Source: Pseudomonas synxantha
GTDB lineage: Bacteria; Pseudomonadota; Gammaproteobacteria; Pseudomonadales; Pseudomonadaceae
Assembly (NCBI RefSeq): GCF_900105675.1
Contig: NZ_LT629786.1
Coordinates: 5,766,001 to 5,830,000 of the forward strand
Direction of reading: 5' to 3'
DNA: 64,000 nt
The translations under genes were made by a program, and so were the position numbers. Below the pieces are notes generated by a model. It worked only from the letters and a program-made list of their open reading frames with translations, ran no database searches and had not been told where the DNA came from. Numbering within the stretch: position 1 is the stretch's first letter; every line of letters starts with the position of its first letter. Positions 38,495 through 48,067 of the stretch are shown piece after piece.

Positions 38495-40189
38495 ATGTCC
38501 GTTGCCTCTCGCGATTACCCCCTGGAACTGCATCAATTGTTGCCGGCATTAATCGAGCAAGGGCAGATCACGGCGCAGGCGGCGCAAAAAGTTTCGGCAG
38601 CGCCCTGCGGCCTGCATCCCCTGGAATGCATCGCGGCCGAAGGCCCTTGCCTGGAGAGCCTGACCCAATGGCTGGCTGGGCATGTGGGCCAGCCTTACCT
38701 GCGCATCGACCCGTTGCAGATCGACGTAGCAACGGTGGTGCCCCTGATGTCCCATGCCTTCGCCCAACGCCACGGCATTCTTGCAGTGGCCGTGGATGCT
38801 CAGAGCGTCACGGTCGCCAGCGCCCAGCCCCATGTCAGCGCCTGGGAAGCCGGGCTCGCCCAGGTGCTCAAGCGTTCCATCAAGCGCGTGGTTGCCAACC
38901 CCCGGGATATCCAGCGCTGCATCAACGAGTTTTACCGCCTGGCCAAGTCAGTCAGTGGCGCCGATCAAAAGATGGCGACGCCCGGCAACGGCGAACTGCT
39001 CAGTCTCGGCGCCAGCGACAAGGAGCCGGAGGCCAATGACGCCCATATCGTCAACATCGTCGACTGGCTGTTGCAGTACGCCTTTGCCCAACGGGCCAGC
39101 GATATCCACATTGAGCCCTGCCGCGAGCAGGGCCGGGTGCGCTTTCGCATCGATGGGCTGTTGCACGACGTCTATCAATTTCCACCCCAGGTCACCACGG
39201 CGGTGGTCAGCCGTTTGAAAAGCCTCGGGCGAATGAATGTGGCCGAGAAACGCAAGCCCCAGGATGGCCGCGTCAAGACCAGAAACCCGGCGGGCGTCGA
39301 GGTGGAACTGCGTCTGTCGACCCTGCCGACCGCGTTTGGCGAAAAGCTGGTGATGCGGATTTTTGACCCCCAGGTATTGCTCAAGGACTTCGACCAGTTG
39401 GGCTTGTCGAACGCGGACCAGCAGCGCTGGCACGCCATGACCCGGCAAGCCAATGGCATCATCCTGGTCACGGGCCCGACCGGCTCGGGCAAGACCAGCA
39501 CCCTCTACACCACCCTCAAGCAACTGGCGACCCGGGAGGTCAACCTGTGCACCGTGGAGGACCCGATCGAAATGGTCGAGCCGGCGTTCAACCAGATGCA
39601 GGTGCAGCACAACATCGACCTGACCTTCGCCAGCGGCATCCGCGCCCTGCTGCGCCAGGACCCCGACATCATCATGATCGGCGAAATCCGCGATCAGGAA
39701 ACCGCAGAGATGGCGATCCAGGCCGCGTTAACCGGGCACTTGGTGCTCTCGACCCTGCATACCAACGATGCGCCCAGCGCCATCAGTCGCCTACAAGAGC
39801 TGGGGATTGCTCATTATTTGATCAAGGCTACGCTGATAGGCGTTATGGCCCAGCGCCTGGTTCGCGTGTTGTGCACCCACTGCAAGCGCCCGGCAAAACT
39901 GGAAGACGTTGGCGGCTATGAGGCCGTCGGCTGTGTGGAGTGCCGTGACAGTGGTTATCGGGGCCGAGCCGGGCTCTACGAAATCATGCCCATGGACCCG
40001 GCGCTCAAGGGTTTGGTTACTCCCGGCGCGGACATACAGGCACTGCGCCGCCGGGCATTGGCACAGGGCATGAGCAGCCTGCGCATGGCCGGTATCGACA
40101 AAGTGAAGGCCGGCCTGACCACGATGACGGAGGTATTACGGGTCACGCCTGGGGATCCGGAAACAAATCCTTTGTTAGTTGGGCCGTGA
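38495..40189 (+). CDS. GspE/PilB-family secretion ATPase, stand-alone
   Basis: 564 residues. Walker A GPTGSGKT (327-334), Asp box NLCTVEDPIEM, Walker B DIIMIGEIRD (391-400), His box TGHLVLSTLHTND and a zinc site of two Cys pairs (460/463 CTHC, 480/483 CVEC). N1 and N2 domains are present; the ATPase core is complete. It would power type II secretion or pilus assembly, but no gspC-F or pilin/platform gene is adjacent. Substrates must be encoded elsewhere. Confidence 0.88.
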   Translation: MSVASRDYPLELHQLLPALIEQGQITAQAAQKVSAAPCGLHPLECIAAEGPCLESLTQWLAGHVGQPYLRIDPLQIDVATVVPLMSHAFAQRHGILAVAVDAQSVTVASAQPHVSAWEAGLAQVLKRSIKRVVANPRDIQRCINEFYRLAKSVSGADQKMATPGNGELLSLGASDKEPEANDAHIVNIVDWLLQYAFAQRASDIHIEPCREQGRVRFRIDGLLHDVYQFPPQVTTAVVSRLKSLGRMNVAEKRKPQDGRVKTRNPAGVEVELRLSTLPTAFGEKLVMRIFDPQVLLKDFDQLGLSNADQQRWHAMTRQANGIILVTGPTGSGKTSTLYTTLKQLATREVNLCTVEDPIEMVEPAFNQMQVQHNIDLTFASGIRALLRQDPDIIMIGEIRDQETAEMAIQAALTGHLVLSTLHTNDAPSAISRLQELGIAHYLIKATLIGVMAQRLVRVLCTHCKRPAKLEDVGGYEAVGCVECRDSGYRGRAGLYEIMPMDPALKGLVTPGADIQALRRRALAQGMSSLRMAGIDKVKAGLTTMTEVLRVTPGDPETNPLLVGP

Positions 40190-40265
40190 AACCGTCTTTA
40201 TTCGTGACCAGACCGTTACAATCGGCCTAATGTCGTTCACTGACACCTCCAGATAGGGAATCGTT

Positions 40266-41186
40266 ATGCAGATCGGAACCGTACTGCTTCTTTTCGTGGG
40301 ATTGGCCATCGCCATCCTGTTCATGGGTTTCAAAGTGGTGCCCCAAGGCTACCAGTGGACCGTCGAGCGTTTCGGCCGCTACACCAACACCCTCAAGCCC
40401 GGCCTGAATATCATCATCCCGGTCATGGACCGCATCGGTCGCAAGATCAACGTGATGGAAAGCGTGCTGGATATCCCGCCCCAGGAAGTCATCACAGCCG
40501 ACAACGCCACCGTGCAGATCGATGCCGTGTGCTTCTTCCAGGTGGTCAACACCGCCCAGGCCGCCTACGAGGTCAACAACCTCGAGCACGCCATCCGCAA
40601 CCTGCTGCAAACCAATATCCGTACCGTACTCGGCTCGATGGAGCTGGATGCCATGCTGAGCCAGCGCGACGGTATCAACGAAAAACTGCTGCGCACCGTG
40701 GATGAAGCCACCGCGCCGTGGGGCATCAAGATCACCCGTATCGAGATCAAGGACATCAGCCCGCCCGCCGACCTGATGGCGGCCATGTCCGGCCAGATGA
40801 AAGCCGAGCGGATCAAGCGTGCACAGATCCTCGAGGCCGAGGGCCTGCGTGCGTCGGCAATCCTGACCGCCGAAGGCAAGAAGCAGGCGCAGATCCTCGA
40901 AGCCGAAGGTAGCCGCCAGGCGGCGTTCCTGGAATCAGAAGCCCGTGAACGCCAGGCCGAAGCCGAAGCCCGGGCGACACAAGTGGTCTCGGAGGCGATC
41001 GCGTCGGGTAACGTGCAGGCGGTGAACTACTTCGTTGCGCAAAAGTACATCGATGCCCTGGGCAAGCTGGCATCGGCCAACAACAGCAAGGTCATCCTGA
41101 TGCCGCTGGAAGCCAGCCAGGTGATTGGGGCCGTGGGTGGTATCGGCGAGATCGTCAAAGCAACTTTCGGCAACCAGAAAGTCTGA
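40266..41186 (+). CDS. SPFH/band-7 membrane protein (QmcA-like)
   Basis: 306 residues. One N-terminal membrane helix ([19 protein letters not shown]), a band-7/SPFH domain ([39 protein letters not shown]) and a charged coiled coil ([20 protein letters not shown]). Stomatin-like scaffold, paired with NfeD as in many bacteria. No ATPase is fused. Confidence 0.92.
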   Translation: MQIGTVLLLFVGLAIAILFMGFKVVPQGYQWTVERFGRYTNTLKPGLNIIIPVMDRIGRKINVMESVLDIPPQEVITADNATVQIDAVCFFQVVNTAQAAYEVNNLEHAIRNLLQTNIRTVLGSMELDAMLSQRDGINEKLLRTVDEATAPWGIKITRIEIKDISPPADLMAAMSGQMKAERIKRAQILEAEGLRASAILTAEGKKQAQILEAEGSRQAAFLESEARERQAEAEARATQVVSEAIASGNVQAVNYFVAQKYIDALGKLASANNSKVILMPLEASQVIGAVGGIGEIVKATFGNQKV

Positions 41187-41196
41187 GGCGATCACT

Positions 41197-41643
41197 ATGT
41201 GGGAGTTCCTGCTGCATTTGTCGTTCTGGGATTGGCTGGCGCTGGGCACCGTGCTGTTGATTCTTGAGGTGTTCGGTGCAGGAGGTTACCTGCTGTGGAT
41301 GGGTATCGCCGCCGCCGCTGTGGGCGTGATCAAGTTCCTGGTGCCGCCACTCGGGCTGGAATGGCAACTGCTGCTGTTTGCCGTGTTGTCGATATTGACC
41401 GCGGTGTACTGGTGGAAACGCCAGCGCAGCAGCGCCAAGGCCAGCGATCAACCGGGGCTGAATGAGCGTGGTACCGAGTTGATTGGGCGCACCTTCGTGG
41501 TGCATCAGGCCATTGTGGATGGTCGTGGCAAGGTCAAGGTCGGCGATGGGGTATGGATGGTCACTGGTGCCGACACGCCTGCAGGCGCTCAAGTACGCGT
41601 GGTTGGCCTGGAAGGGGTGATTTTAAAGGTTGAAACTGTTTAG
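41197..41643 (+). CDS. NfeD-family membrane protein
   Basis: 148 residues. Three hydrophobic helices (WLALGTVLLILEVFGAGGYL, MGIAAAAVGVIKFL, LLLFAVLSILTAVYWW) then an OB-fold NfeD domain (LIGRTFVVHQAIVDGRGKVK ... GAQVRVVGLEGVIL). It starts ten bases after the QmcA-like gene and probably works with it in membrane organisation. Confidence 0.9.
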   Translation: MWEFLLHLSFWDWLALGTVLLILEVFGAGGYLLWMGIAAAAVGVIKFLVPPLGLEWQLLLFAVLSILTAVYWWKRQRSSAKASDQPGLNERGTELIGRTFVVHQAIVDGRGKVKVGDGVWMVTGADTPAGAQVRVVGLEGVILKVETV

Positions 41644-41711
41644 TCAGTGATGGAACTCGATTGGCTTAACTACAATCAAAACGTACAGATAACCCACCGG
41701 AGTCACCCATC

Positions 41712-42026
41712 ATGCGTCTCAAATATGCTGTCGCCACCCTCGCTGTGCTTTCCCTTCCTGTCGGCTCAGCCATGGCCGATAGCTTCTGGCGTAATGTCAT
41801 CTCGTCGGGCGCCACCACCGGCTCGACGTACCTGACCTTCAAGGACCACAAGCTGGTCGTTGCCGCCCAGGATGATGCAGGCAGCTTCGTTGCCAGCGAC
41901 GGCGGCATTCGCGGCCCGTACCTGGAAGCGGCCATGCAGAAAGTCCGCGCCGATAACCCTGGCCTCAAGGCTACTGACATGGAGCTGGCCAACGCCATCC
42001 TCGCGAAGAATGCCGTAGCCGAGTAA
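41712..42026 (+). CDS. DUF2388 small exported protein
   Basis: 104 residues with a signal peptide (cleavage near SAMA-DSFW). The mature part SFWRNVISSGATTGSTYLTF followed by KLVVAAQDDAGSFVASDGGI is typical of the Pseudomonas DUF2388 family; no function is known. CACCGGAG lies about ten bases before the ATG. Confidence 0.82.
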   Translation: MRLKYAVATLAVLSLPVGSAMADSFWRNVISSGATTGSTYLTFKDHKLVVAAQDDAGSFVASDGGIRGPYLEAAMQKVRADNPGLKATDMELANAILAKNAVAE

Positions 42027-42036
42027 CCATGCCTGA

Positions 42037-42070
42037 TAAAAAATGCCGCTTTTACAAGCGGCATTTTTTT
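42037..42070 (+). terminator. intrinsic terminator after the DUF2388 gene
   Basis: AAATGCCGCT-TTTACA-AGCGGCATTT followed by T residues; an A run precedes it. Confidence 0.92.
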
Positions 42071-42191
42071 GCCTGCACGCTGACGAATCGTTCATGAGCG
42101 ACAGGCTATATTCAGTCTCGCCGTGCAACCATGCGTTACTGACTCGCCTATTAGTACCTGTCGCCTACCTGAAACGGATGCCCTCTTCGAC

Positions 42192-43334
42192 ATGAGCCAA
42201 CTGCCCTTCCTGCCGTTTTCCAAACCTACCATTGATGAAGCCACCATCTCGGCGGTGGGCGATGTCCTGCGTTCCGGCTGGATCACCAGTGGGCCGAAGG
42301 TGCAGGCGTTCGAAGCGCAGTTGTCGGAGTATTTTGGCGGGCGCCCGGTGCGCACCTTCAACTCGGGCACCTGCACCATGGAAATCGCCTTGCGCATCGC
42401 CGGCATCGGGCCTGGGGATGAGGTCATCACCACGCCAATTTCCTGGGTTGCCACGGCCAACGTCATCCTCGAGGTGGGTGCCACGCCCGTATTTGCCGAT
42501 ATCGACCCGGTAACCCGCAACATTGACCTGGCCCAGGTCGAAGCGGCTATCACCCCGCGTACCAAGGCGATCATCCCGGTCTACCTGGCCGGTTTGCCCC
42601 TGGATATGCCGATGCTTTATGCACTGGCGAACAAGTACAACCTGCGTATCGTCGAAGATGCAGCCCAGGCCCTGGGGTCCAGTTGGGATGGAGAGCGAAT
42701 TGGCGCCACCGGCGACTTCGTATCGTTCAGCTTCCAGGCGAACAAGAACATCACTTCGTCCGAAGGCGGCTGCCTGGTGTTGAACAACGCCGAAGAAGCC
42801 CGCCTGGCAGAGAAATATCGCCTGCAGGGCGTGACTCGCAGCGGTTTCGACGGCTTGGATGTGGATGTGTTGGGCGGCAAGTTCAATATGACCGACATTG
42901 CCGCAGCCATTGGCCTGGGGCAGTTTGCGCATATCGAGAAGATCACCGCCCACCGCCAGAACCTGGCACGCCATTATTTCAAGTGCTTTGGCAGTGATTT
43001 TGAAGAGAAATACGGCGCGCAGCTACCGCCGCCGGACTTCGAAAACAGCAACTGGCACCTGTTCCAACTGGTGCTGCCGGAGCGTCACGATGGCCTGCCG
43101 GCACGTGCGACGTTCATGGAGCAGATGCAGGCCCAGGGCGTCGGCATTGGCTATCACTACCCGCCCATTCACCTGCTGAGCCTGTATCGGGCGCAGGGTT
43201 TCAAGGAAGGCATGTTCCCGGTGGCAGAGCGTGTCGGGCGCTTGATCGTGTCGTTGCCGATGTTTACGGCGATGACGGAGGCGGATGTGGAGCGGGCTGT
43301 GGCGGCGGTCGAAGCGGTATTGAAAGCAGGCTGA
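42192..43334 (+). CDS. DegT/DnrJ/EryC1/StrS-type PLP aminotransferase
   Basis: 380 residues. PLP lysine Lys185 in FSFQANKNITSSEGG, preceded by VEDAAQALGSSWDG; sugar-nucleotide-type residues are present (FNSGTCTMEIALRIAG). The group usually aminates nucleotide-linked sugars, but no sugar or lipid-A genes lie nearby, so the substrate is open. Start at 42192 (MSQLPFLPFS) has a weak ribosome site; an extension of 23 codons upstream is less likely. Confidence 0.82.
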   Translation: MSQLPFLPFSKPTIDEATISAVGDVLRSGWITSGPKVQAFEAQLSEYFGGRPVRTFNSGTCTMEIALRIAGIGPGDEVITTPISWVATANVILEVGATPVFADIDPVTRNIDLAQVEAAITPRTKAIIPVYLAGLPLDMPMLYALANKYNLRIVEDAAQALGSSWDGERIGATGDFVSFSFQANKNITSSEGGCLVLNNAEEARLAEKYRLQGVTRSGFDGLDVDVLGGKFNMTDIAAAIGLGQFAHIEKITAHRQNLARHYFKCFGSDFEEKYGAQLPPPDFENSNWHLFQLVLPERHDGLPARATFMEQMQAQGVGIGYHYPPIHLLSLYRAQGFKEGMFPVAERVGRLIVSLPMFTAMTEADVERAVAAVEAVLKAG

Positions 43335-43344
43335 GCACTTATTA

Positions 43345-43436
43345 AATGTGGGAGGGGGCTTGCTCCCGATTGCGGTGTGTCAGCTACAAGTGAGCTGACT
43401 GGCACACTGCTATCGGGGGCAAGCCCCCTCCCACAT
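43345..43436. repeat. REPIN between the aminotransferase and gcvH
   Basis: Inverted REP pair between the convergent DegT-type aminotransferase and gcvH genes. gcvP, often found downstream of gcvH in relatives, is not here. Confidence 0.92.
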
Positions 43437-43447
43437 GGCCTCTGCGT

Positions 43448-43831
43448 TTATTCGCCGATGGCGGCTGCGTAGCCGGCAGCGTCAAGCAGCTTGTCCAGCT
43501 CGGCCGGATTGCTTGGCTTGAGCTTAAAGATCCAGGCTTCATACGGATTAGCGTTCAGCAGCTCCGGACTACCACCCAACTCTTCGTTGACCGCAATCAC
43601 TTCGCCCGCAATCGGCGAATAGATATCCGACGCGGCCTTCACGGACTCAACCACACCCGCCTGGCCTTGGGCTTCAAAAGTAGCGCCGACCTCAGCCAGC
43701 TCAACAAACACCACATCACCCAAGGCTTCCTGTGCATGGTCGGAGATCCCGACGGTCACGGTGCCGTCGGCTTCCAGGCGGGCCCATTCGTGACTTTCGG
43801 CAAAACGCAGGTCGGCAGGGATATTGCTCAT
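43448..43831 (-). CDS. gcvH: glycine cleavage system H protein
   Basis: 127 residues. Lipoyl-carrier Lys65 in [14 protein letters not shown] and the conserved [14 protein letters not shown] start. It shuttles the aminomethyl group between P, T and L proteins. ATG at 43829-43831 follows GAGGACACAGACT. 52 bases downstream of gcvT on the same strand. Confidence 0.96.
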   Translation of the reverse strand: MSNIPADLRFAESHEWARLEADGTVTVGISDHAQEALGDVVFVELAEVGATFEAQGQAGVVESVKAASDIYSPIAGEVIAVNEELGGSPELLNANPYEAWIFKLKPSNPAELDKLLDAAGYAAAIGE

Positions 43832-43883
43832 AGTCTGTGTCCTCAAGAAGAAATGTCAGCGGCCTTCGGCCTGCCGGAAATAG

Positions 43884-44966
43884 TTAGATCAAGGTTTTGC
43901 CATGGCGCACGAAGGTCGGCTTGACCACTCGCACCGGGTACCACTTGCCGCGGATTTCCACTTCGGCCCGGTCGGCAGTCGCCGTCGGTACACGCGCCAG
44001 GGCAATGGATTTGCTTAGCGTAGGCGAGAAACTACCACTGGTGATCTCTCCTTCGCCAACATTGGCGATACGAACCACCTGATGAGCCCGTAAAACCCCG
44101 CGCTCCTCGAGCACCAGCCCCACCAGTTTGAACTGCACACCGGCGGCTTTTTCCGCTTCCAGCGCGGCGCGGCCGATGAAGTTGCGCCCGAAGGGCTCCC
44201 AGGCAATGCTCCAGGCCATGTTGGCCGCCAGGGGCGAAACAGCCTGATGAATGTCCTGGCCGTACAGGTTCATGCCGGCCTCCAGGCGCAAGGTATCGCG
44301 GGCGCCGAGGCCGATAGGGGAAATGCCGGCACCCACCAGATCGTTGAAAAACCCCGGGGCCTGGTCGGCGGGCAGGACAATTTCCAGGCCATCTTCACCG
44401 GTATAGCCGGTGCGGGCGATGAACCAGTCACCGTCGGCCTGGCCTTCGAACGGCTTGAGCTGACGAATCAGGGTGCCACGGGACTGGGTCACCAGTTCAG
44501 CGATTTTCTGCCGGGCGTGGGGCCCCTGGATGGCGAGCATGGCCAACTCGGGCCGCTCATGCAGTTGCGCCTGGTAACTGCCCAATTGCGCTTGCATCCA
44601 GGTCATGTCCTGATCGCGGGTGGCGGCGTTGACCACCAGTCGGTAACCGCTTTCGGTGCGGTAGACGATCATGTCGTCCACTACCCCGCCCTGCTCGTTG
44701 AGCATGGCGCTGTACAACGCACGGCCACAGCCGTGCAATCGATCGACATCATTGGCCAGCAAGTGCTGGAGCCATTCCTTGGCCTGAAGGCCGCTGACAT
44801 CGATTACGGTCATATGAGATACATCGAAAACCCCGCAGTCGCGTCGCACCTGATGGTGTTCTTCAACTTGCGAGCCGTAATGCAAAGGCATATCCCAACC
44901 GCCAAAATCGACCATTTTCGCGCCGAGGGCGAGATGCAGGTCATACAGAGGCGTACGCTGTCCCAT
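43884..44966 (-). CDS. gcvT: aminomethyltransferase (glycine cleavage T protein)
   Basis: 360 residues, starting GQRTPLYDLHLALGAKMVDF. Folate/aminomethyl motifs MLNEQGGVVDDMIVYR, ARTGYTGEDGLEIVLPADQA and RDTLRLEAGMNLYGQDI are present. Transfers the methylene of glycine to tetrahydrofolate. AAGGAGAAACCC precedes the ATG at 44964-44966. The 19-codon upstream frame has no family match. No glycine-riboswitch-like structure was recognised in the 5' region. Confidence 0.95.
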   Translation of the reverse strand: MGQRTPLYDLHLALGAKMVDFGGWDMPLHYGSQVEEHHQVRRDCGVFDVSHMTVIDVSGLQAKEWLQHLLANDVDRLHGCGRALYSAMLNEQGGVVDDMIVYRTESGYRLVVNAATRDQDMTWMQAQLGSYQAQLHERPELAMLAIQGPHARQKIAELVTQSRGTLIRQLKPFEGQADGDWFIARTGYTGEDGLEIVLPADQAPGFFNDLVGAGISPIGLGARDTLRLEAGMNLYGQDIHQAVSPLAANMAWSIAWEPFGRNFIGRAALEAEKAAGVQFKLVGLVLEERGVLRAHQVVRIANVGEGEITSGSFSPTLSKSIALARVPTATADRAEVEIRGKWYPVRVVKPTFVRHGKTLI

Positions 44967-45122
44967 GGGTTTCTCCTTCCGGGCTTGGCGAAGGTGCGCA
45001 GAGCTGCCACCTGCGCCGAACACCTTGAATTACAAGGCCCACAGGCACATACAGCAGGTCGACCCGAAAGACGGAGCGCACCGAATGCCGCGCATTGTAG
45101 CCTCAAGCTGTAGGACTGGCAC

Positions 45123-46739
45123 CTAACCGATTTGTCGGGCAGAGCGGCGAATCAGCCCGATGACCGGCAACAACCCGACCAGCACCAGGGTCAGGGCCGG
45201 CAAGGAAGCCCGCGCCCATTCGCCTTCACTGGTCATTTCAAAGATCCGCACCGCCAGGGTGTCCCAGCCGAACGGGCGCATCAGCAGGGTTGCAGGCATT
45301 TCCTTGAGCACGTCGACGAACACCAGCAGCGCCGCGCTCAAGGTACCCGGCAGCAACAACGGCAGATACACTTTGCAAAACAGTCGTGGGCCGCTCACCC
45401 CAAGGCTGCGTGCAGCTTCGGGCAGCGATGGGCGAATGCGTGCCAGGCTGTTTTCAAGCGGCCCGTACGCTACCGCCAGAAATCGCACCAGATATGCCAA
45501 CACCAGTGCAGACAGGCTGCCCAGCAGCAAGGGCTTGCCCGCACCGCCCAGCCAGCCGGAGAACGGCACCACCAGCTCACGGTCAAGGTAGCTGAACGCC
45601 AGCATGATTGACACCGCCAGCACCGAGCCCGGCAAGGCATAGCCGACATTGGCCAGGCTGATGCCGGAGCGAATCGCCCGGGTCGGCGCCAGGCGGTTGG
45701 AAAAGGCCAGTACCAGCGCCACGCTGACGGTGATCAGCGCCGCGATACCGCCCAGGTAGAGGGTGTGGACGATCAGGCCGGTATAGCGCTCATCCAGGTC
45801 GAAGCGCCCGCGCTGCCAGAACCAGGCCACCAGTTGCAGCATCGGGATCACAAATGCGCAGGCGAAGACCAGGCCGCACCAGGCACTGGCCGCAGCCGCC
45901 TTGAGCCCGCGCAGGTGGTACAACGCCTTGCCTCGTGGTCGCTCATTGCTCGGTCGGCTCGCCCCACGCGCGCGCCGTTCGCCATACAGCACCAGCATCA
46001 CCACCAGCAGCAACAGGCTGGCCAGTTGCGCGGCACTGGAAAGGCTGAAAAAACCATACCAGGTCTTGTAGATGGCGGTGGTGAAGGTGTCGAAGTTGAA
46101 TACCGAGACGGCGCCGAAATCCGCCAGGGTCTCCATCAAGGCCAAGGCCACGCCAGCACCAATCGCCGGGCGCGCCATCGGCAAGGCCACGCGCCAGAAC
46201 GCTTGCCAGGGCGACTGCCCCAGCACCCGCGCCGCTTCCATCAAACCCTTGCCCTGGGCCAGGAACGCCGTGCGCGCCAGCAAGTAGACGTAAGGGTAGA
46301 ACACCAGCACCAACACGATGATCACGCCGCTGGTGGAGCGCACTCGCGGCAAACGCAGCCCGGCACCGAACCATTCGCGCAGCAGGGTTTGCACGGGCCC
46401 TGCGAAATCCAGCAGGCCGACGAACACGAAGGCCAGCACATAAGCCGGGATCGCAAAGGGCAGCATCAGCGCCCAATCGAGCCAGCGGCGCCCGGGGAAT
46501 TCGCAGAGGCTGGTCAACCAGGCCAGGCTGACACCCAACAGTGTCACACCAAGACCGACGCCGAGTACCAGGGTCAAGGTGTTGCCCAGCAATCGAGGCA
46601 TCTGGGTATCCCAGAGATGGGACCAGATCTGGTGGTCGATGCTTTGCCAGGACAGCAGCAGCACGCTCAGCGGCAGCAGCACCAGGGCGGCGACGGAAAA
46701 GACCGGCAGGTACCAACGGCGTTGGGCGGGGTGGGCCAA
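45123..46739 (-). CDS. ferric iron ABC transporter permease (FbpB/SfuB-like)
   Basis: 538 residues, a fused two-half permease with about 12 membrane segments. Each half carries an ATPase-contact loop: GLMEAARVLGQSPWQAFWRV and SLPEAARSLGVSGPRLFCKV. It matches the iron(III) FbpB/SfuB group. A TTG at 46737-46739, following AGAGAGCTTTTCC, is chosen as the start. The frame is open 14 codons further to a TTG without a good site. The ATPase is not adjacent. Confidence 0.88.
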   Translation of the reverse strand: MAHPAQRRWYLPVFSVAALVLLPLSVLLLSWQSIDHQIWSHLWDTQMPRLLGNTLTLVLGVGLGVTLLGVSLAWLTSLCEFPGRRWLDWALMLPFAIPAYVLAFVFVGLLDFAGPVQTLLREWFGAGLRLPRVRSTSGVIIVLVLVFYPYVYLLARTAFLAQGKGLMEAARVLGQSPWQAFWRVALPMARPAIGAGVALALMETLADFGAVSVFNFDTFTTAIYKTWYGFFSLSSAAQLASLLLLVVMLVLYGERRARGASRPSNERPRGKALYHLRGLKAAAASAWCGLVFACAFVIPMLQLVAWFWQRGRFDLDERYTGLIVHTLYLGGIAALITVSVALVLAFSNRLAPTRAIRSGISLANVGYALPGSVLAVSIMLAFSYLDRELVVPFSGWLGGAGKPLLLGSLSALVLAYLVRFLAVAYGPLENSLARIRPSLPEAARSLGVSGPRLFCKVYLPLLLPGTLSAALLVFVDVLKEMPATLLMRPFGWDTLAVRIFEMTSEGEWARASLPALTLVLVGLLPVIGLIRRSARQIG

Positions 46740-46784
46740 GGAAAAGCTCTCTATGAACAGACTATTCAAAGACAAACACAAAAC

Positions 46785-46878
46785 AATGTGGGAGGGGGCT
46801 TGCCCCCGATAGCGGAGTGCCAGTCACTGATGATTAGACTGACACTCCGCTATCGGGAGCAAGCCCCCTCCCACATTT
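46785..46878. repeat. REPIN within the iron transporter pair
   Basis: Inverted REP pair between the permease and binding-protein genes, which share a strand. The transcript from the binding-protein gene must pass it to reach the permease gene. Confidence 0.92.
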
Positions 46879-46900
46879 AGATCTGTGGCAATTTACACAT

Positions 46901-47905
46901 TCAGTTCCAGCCGGCGCGATCCATCAGGCGAATGGCCTCGGCCTGGCGCTTGCCCGCCACTTCCACCGGCAAGGTATCGGCCACGAACTTGCCCCAGCTC
47001 GCCACTTCCGCCGATGGCGGCACCGCCGGGTTGGCGGGGAACTCCTGGTTCACGTCGGCAAAGATCTTCTGCGCCTCAGGCGTAGTCATCCACTCCACCA
47101 GTGCCTTGGCCGCTTCCGGGTGCGGCGCGTGCTTGGTCAGGCCGATGCCCGAAAGGTTCACATGCACGCCACGGTCGCCCTGGTTCGGCCAGAACAGTTT
47201 CACTGCCAGGTCCGGCTTCTGCTTGTGCAGGCGACCGTAGTAGTAGGTGTTGACGATACCCACGTCGCACTGCCCGGCGTTTATGGCTTCCAGCACGGCA
47301 ATGTCATCGGAGAACACGTCGGTGGACAGGTTGTTGACCCAGCCCTTGACGATCTCTTCGGTCCTGGCCGCGCCATGGGTTTCGATCAAGGTCGCGGTCA
47401 GCGACTGGTTATAGACCTTTTTCGCCGTACGCAGGCACAGGCGGCCTTCCCACTGTTTGTCGGCCAAGGCTTCGTAGGTGGTCAGTTCGCCCGATTTTAC
47501 CCGGTCGGTGGAATAGGCGATCGTCCGTGCACGCAGGCTCAAACCGGTCCAGGCGTGGGCCGATGAGCGATATTGCAGCGGAATATTCTTGTCGATGACG
47601 GCGGAGGTGAAGGGTTGCAGGATGCCCATCTGTTCAGCCTGCCACAGGTTGCCGGCGTCGACGGTGAGCAGCAGGTCGGCGGTGGCGTTCTCGCCTTCGG
47701 CCTTGATGCGCTGCATCAGCGGCGCTTCCTTGTCGGTGATGAACTTGACCTGCACGCCGGTCTTCTTGGTGTAGGCATCGAAAACCGGCTTGATCAGTTC
47801 GTCGATACGCGAGGAGTAGACCACCACTTCGTCGGCCGCCTGCACGGTGGTGCTGCCGATCAGGGTGAGTGCCAGGGCAGTCAGGAGGCGCTTGGGTGCC
47901 AACAT
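46901..47905 (-). CDS. periplasmic ferric iron-binding protein (FbpA/FutA-like)
   Basis: 334 residues with a signal peptide ([20 protein letters not shown]). [20 protein letters not shown] opens the mature protein; the likely iron-binding tyrosines are in [20 protein letters not shown]. Delivers Fe3+ to the downstream permease. ATG at 47903-47905 follows GAGAGACCGCACCC; the longer frame runs into a REP sequence and is rejected. Confidence 0.9.
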   Translation of the reverse strand: MLAPKRLLTALALTLIGSTTVQAADEVVVYSSRIDELIKPVFDAYTKKTGVQVKFITDKEAPLMQRIKAEGENATADLLLTVDAGNLWQAEQMGILQPFTSAVIDKNIPLQYRSSAHAWTGLSLRARTIAYSTDRVKSGELTTYEALADKQWEGRLCLRTAKKVYNQSLTATLIETHGAARTEEIVKGWVNNLSTDVFSDDIAVLEAINAGQCDVGIVNTYYYGRLHKQKPDLAVKLFWPNQGDRGVHVNLSGIGLTKHAPHPEAAKALVEWMTTPEAQKIFADVNQEFPANPAVPPSAEVASWGKFVADTLPVEVAGKRQAEAIRLMDRAGWN

Positions 47906-48023
47906 GGGTGCGGTCTCTCTCATTTGCAAATTGAGGGCAAATGATAAGGACTCACATTTGGTAACGCTCGGCGGAGGCGTTACCAGATGTTGCACAGCCC
48001 GAATATGCGCGAGGGTTGAGGGC

Positions 48024-48050
48024 CTCATCGGGGGCAAGCCCCCTCCCACA
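48024..48050. repeat. single REP
   Basis: ATCGGGGGCAAGCCCCCTCC followed by CACA, one unpaired copy between ubiI and the iron-binding-protein gene. Confidence 0.85.
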
Positions 48051-48067
48051 GGGGACTGTATTTCAAT

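Noticed and set aside
44967..45122. Glycine riboswitch before gcvT
   Set aside because: The short leader lacks recognisable tandem aptamer features; only a GGCGCAGG...CTCTGCGC-like hairpin is visible.
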